From assembly GCA_012510865.1 (NCBI GenBank), contig JAAZHF010000335.1, forward strand, positions 1 through 7,462: a stretch of 7,462 nucleotides of DNA, read 5' to 3'. Source of the stretch: Gammaproteobacteria bacterium (lineage in GTDB: Bacteria; Pseudomonadota; Gammaproteobacteria; Xanthomonadales; Xanthomonadaceae). A model generated the notes under the pieces. It made no database searches. It saw only the letters and a list, made by a program, of their open reading frames with translations, and was not told the DNA's origin. This document shows, in pieces, positions 6,516 to 7,462 of this stretch. The position numbers and the translations under genes were made by a program. Numbering within the stretch: the first letter of the stretch is position 1; each line of letters begins with the position of its first letter.

Positions 6516-6543
6516 AAACCCGCGCCCCGGCGTGGGTTTTTCT
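6516..6543 (+). terminator. Intrinsic-terminator-like hairpin in the ndk leader
   Basis: AAACCCGCGC (6516-6525) pairs with GCGTGGGTTT (6530-6539), with one G-T pair and a 4-base loop, followed by a T-rich tail (TTTTTCT, 6537-6543). It lies downstream of the predicted ndk -10 box and 54 bases before the ndk ATG. No plus-strand gene ends before it, because the upstream tetR gene points away. It could be an attenuator, or it could end a leader RNA of about 40 bases. A 4-bp helix AGCC/GGCT (6503-6515) precedes it. Confidence 0.65.
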
Positions 6544-6597
6544 GTTAACTTGGGTGCCTGCCCCTGGACGGCCGGCCCCGCAATCCGGAGAACTTCC

Positions 6598-7023
6598 ATG
6601 GCGCTGGAGCGCACCCTGTCCATCATCAAGCCCGATGCCGTCGCCAAGAACGTCATCGGCGAGATCTATTCCCGCTTCGAGAAGGCCGGCCTCCGGGTCG
6701 CCGCCGCGAAGATGAAGCAGCTGTCGCGCGCCGAGGCCGAGGGCTTCTACGCCGTGCACCGCGAGCGCCCGTTCTTCAACGCGCTGGTGGAGTTCATGAT
6801 CAGCGGCCCGGTGATGATCCAGGTGCTCGAGGGCGAGGGCGCCATCGCGAAGAACCGCGAACTGATGGGCGCGACCAATCCTAAGGAGGCGGCCGCGGGC
6901 ACGATCCGCGCCGACTTCGCCGACTCCATCGACGCCAACTCCGTGCACGGCTCGGCCGCCGCCGAAACCGCCGCCGTCGAGATCGCGTACTTCTTCCCGT
7001 CGACGGACGTGTACGCCCGCTGA
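6598..7023 (+). CDS. ndk: Nucleoside diphosphate kinase
   Basis: Transfers the gamma-phosphate of ATP to nucleoside diphosphates through a phospho-histidine intermediate, balancing cytoplasmic NTP and dNTP pools. The 141 residues are standard bacterial length. [12 protein letters not shown] (4-15) gives the beta-1 strand with the phosphate-binding Lys11. [11 protein letters not shown] (50-60), [11 protein letters not shown] (70-80) and [15 protein letters not shown] (94-108) are typical. The catalytic His117 sits in [10 protein letters not shown], where the family signature expects HGSD; Asp120 is replaced by Ala here (GCC codon, read directly). The start MALERT is preceded by GGAG (6587-6590) at 7 bases. 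An in-frame upstream start at 6532 would read through the leader hairpin and is rejected. rlmN follows on the same strand, probably in one transcript. Confidence 0.96.
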   Translation: MALERTLSIIKPDAVAKNVIGEIYSRFEKAGLRVAAAKMKQLSRAEAEGFYAVHRERPFFNALVEFMISGPVMIQVLEGEGAIAKNRELMGATNPKEAAAGTIRADFADSIDANSVHGSAAAETAAVEIAYFFPSTDVYAR

Positions 7024-7031
7024 TGTTCCCC

Positions 7032-7072
7032 GCCCCGGGTGGAGCCGGATCCGATCCGCGTCCATCCGGGGC
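7032..7072 (+). repeat. 12-bp inverted repeat between ndk and rlmN
   Basis: GCCCCGGGTGGA (7032-7043) pairs with TCCATCCGGGGC (7061-7072) with a single G-T pair, around a 17-base loop that itself contains the palindrome CGGATCCG (7046-7053). It begins 8 bases after the ndk stop and ends 25 bases before the likely rlmN GTG start. It lacks a T run, so it looks more like an mRNA-stability or translation-control structure than a terminator. Confidence 0.55.
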
Positions 7073-7097
7073 AAGGCCTCCACTTTCCGATAGCCAC

Positions 7098-7462
7098 GTG
7101 ACCGAAGCGACCCACAAGCAGAACCTCCTGGACCTCGATCGCGCGGGGCTGGAAGCGTTTTTCGCCGACGAGCTCGGCGAGAAGCGCTTCCGCGCGCACC
7201 AGGTCATGAAGTGGATCCACCATCGCCACGTCACCGACTTCGACGGGATGACCGACCTCGGCAAGGCGCTGCGCGCGAAGCTGCAGGAGCGGGCGGAGGT
7301 CGTTGTGCCGCAGGTTCACTTCGACAAGGAGTCGGAGGACGGCACGCACAAGTGGCTGCTGGGCATGGATGGCCGGAACGCGATCGAGACGGTCTACATC
7401 CCGGACAAGGGCCGTGGCACGCTGTGCGTGTCCTCGCAGGTGGGCTGCGCGCTCAACTGCAC
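7098..7462 (+). CDS. rlmN: Dual-specificity rRNA/tRNA adenine-C2 methyltransferase RlmN, 5' part
   Basis: A radical SAM enzyme that methylates C2 of A2503 in 23S rRNA and A37 in some tRNAs. 121 residues plus two bases are visible of a protein usually 370-400 long; the 3' end is outside the window. The N-terminal accessory domain reads [12 protein letters not shown] and [20 protein letters not shown] carries the conserved Glu97, 20 residues before the first cluster cysteine. [13 protein letters not shown] gives Cys117 and Cys121, the first two of the CX3CX2C iron-sulphur motif; the window ends just before the third. The GTG at 7098 ([11 protein letters not shown]) fits relatives I recall, but no good Shine-Dalgarno precedes it. 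The frame is also open to an ATG at 7023 overlapping the ndk stop by one base, which would add 25 Pro/Gly-rich residues. Identity is certain; the start is less so. Confidence 0.93.
   Translation, partial: MTEATHKQNLLDLDRAGLEAFFADELGEKRFRAHQVMKWIHHRHVTDFDGMTDLGKALRAKLQERAEVVVPQVHFDKESEDGTHKWLLGMDGRNAIETVYIPDKGRGTLCVSSQVGCALNC

Noticed and set aside
6532..6597. Longer ndk start at 6532
   Set aside because: It would begin inside the leader hairpin and add 22 residues absent from the family; MALERT at 6598 has a GGAG at proper spacing.
1..7462. CRISPR array, tRNA, insertion sequence, prophage, defence system
   Set aside because: I saw no direct-repeat array, cloverleaf, transposase, integrase or defence-type domain; the genes look like core metabolism with uniform base composition.

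Overview
This GC-rich chromosomal window looks like a gammaproteobacterium of the Xanthomonadaceae/Lysobacteraceae (Lysobacter, Luteimonas or Xanthomonas relatives). The reasons are the high G+C at third codon positions, the GalU tail ending in a DCGTHIGLIEA motif, and Ndk and RlmN sequences that match, from memory, the xanthomonad forms. It appears to be ordinary core chromosome: no mobile element, CRISPR array, rRNA or tRNA was seen.

Layout. Plus strand, 1-2071: the 3' part of galU (UDP-glucose pyrophosphorylase); a promoter overlapping its stop codon; a small secreted four-cysteine protein of unknown function, closed by a perfect 12-bp intrinsic terminator; and an unrecognised membrane-anchored protein. 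Minus strand, 2126-6373: an apparent three-gene operon read psrA-like tetR, then a FadN-type bifunctional beta-oxidation enzyme, then the FadA thiolase, with gaps of only 25-26 bases. It converges on the membrane-protein gene at a shared hairpin (2099-2120). Plus strand, 6491-7462: ndk (nucleoside diphosphate kinase) and the 5' third of rlmN (23S rRNA/tRNA A2503/A37 methyltransferase).

How it works together. FadN hydrates enoyl-CoA and oxidises 3-hydroxyacyl-CoA, and FadA cleaves the resulting 3-ketoacyl-CoA, so the operon covers the last three steps of each beta-oxidation cycle. The acyl-CoA dehydrogenase and acyl-CoA ligase are not in the window. The TetR-family gene resembles PsrA. Its predicted promoter carries a perfect CAAAC-N4-GTTTG palindrome, the published PsrA-type operator pattern, over the expected transcription start. 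This predicts an autorepressed operon induced by long-chain acyl compounds.

The most interesting non-coding stretch is the 224-base divergent region between tetR and ndk. It holds that operator, an 8-bp inverted repeat midway between the two promoters, and an intrinsic-terminator-like hairpin with a T run inside the predicted ndk leader. The last could be an attenuator or could end a very short RNA. Ndk itself has an unusual change in its family signature (HGSD to HGSA). All functional calls rest on motif reading and recall, not on database searches.
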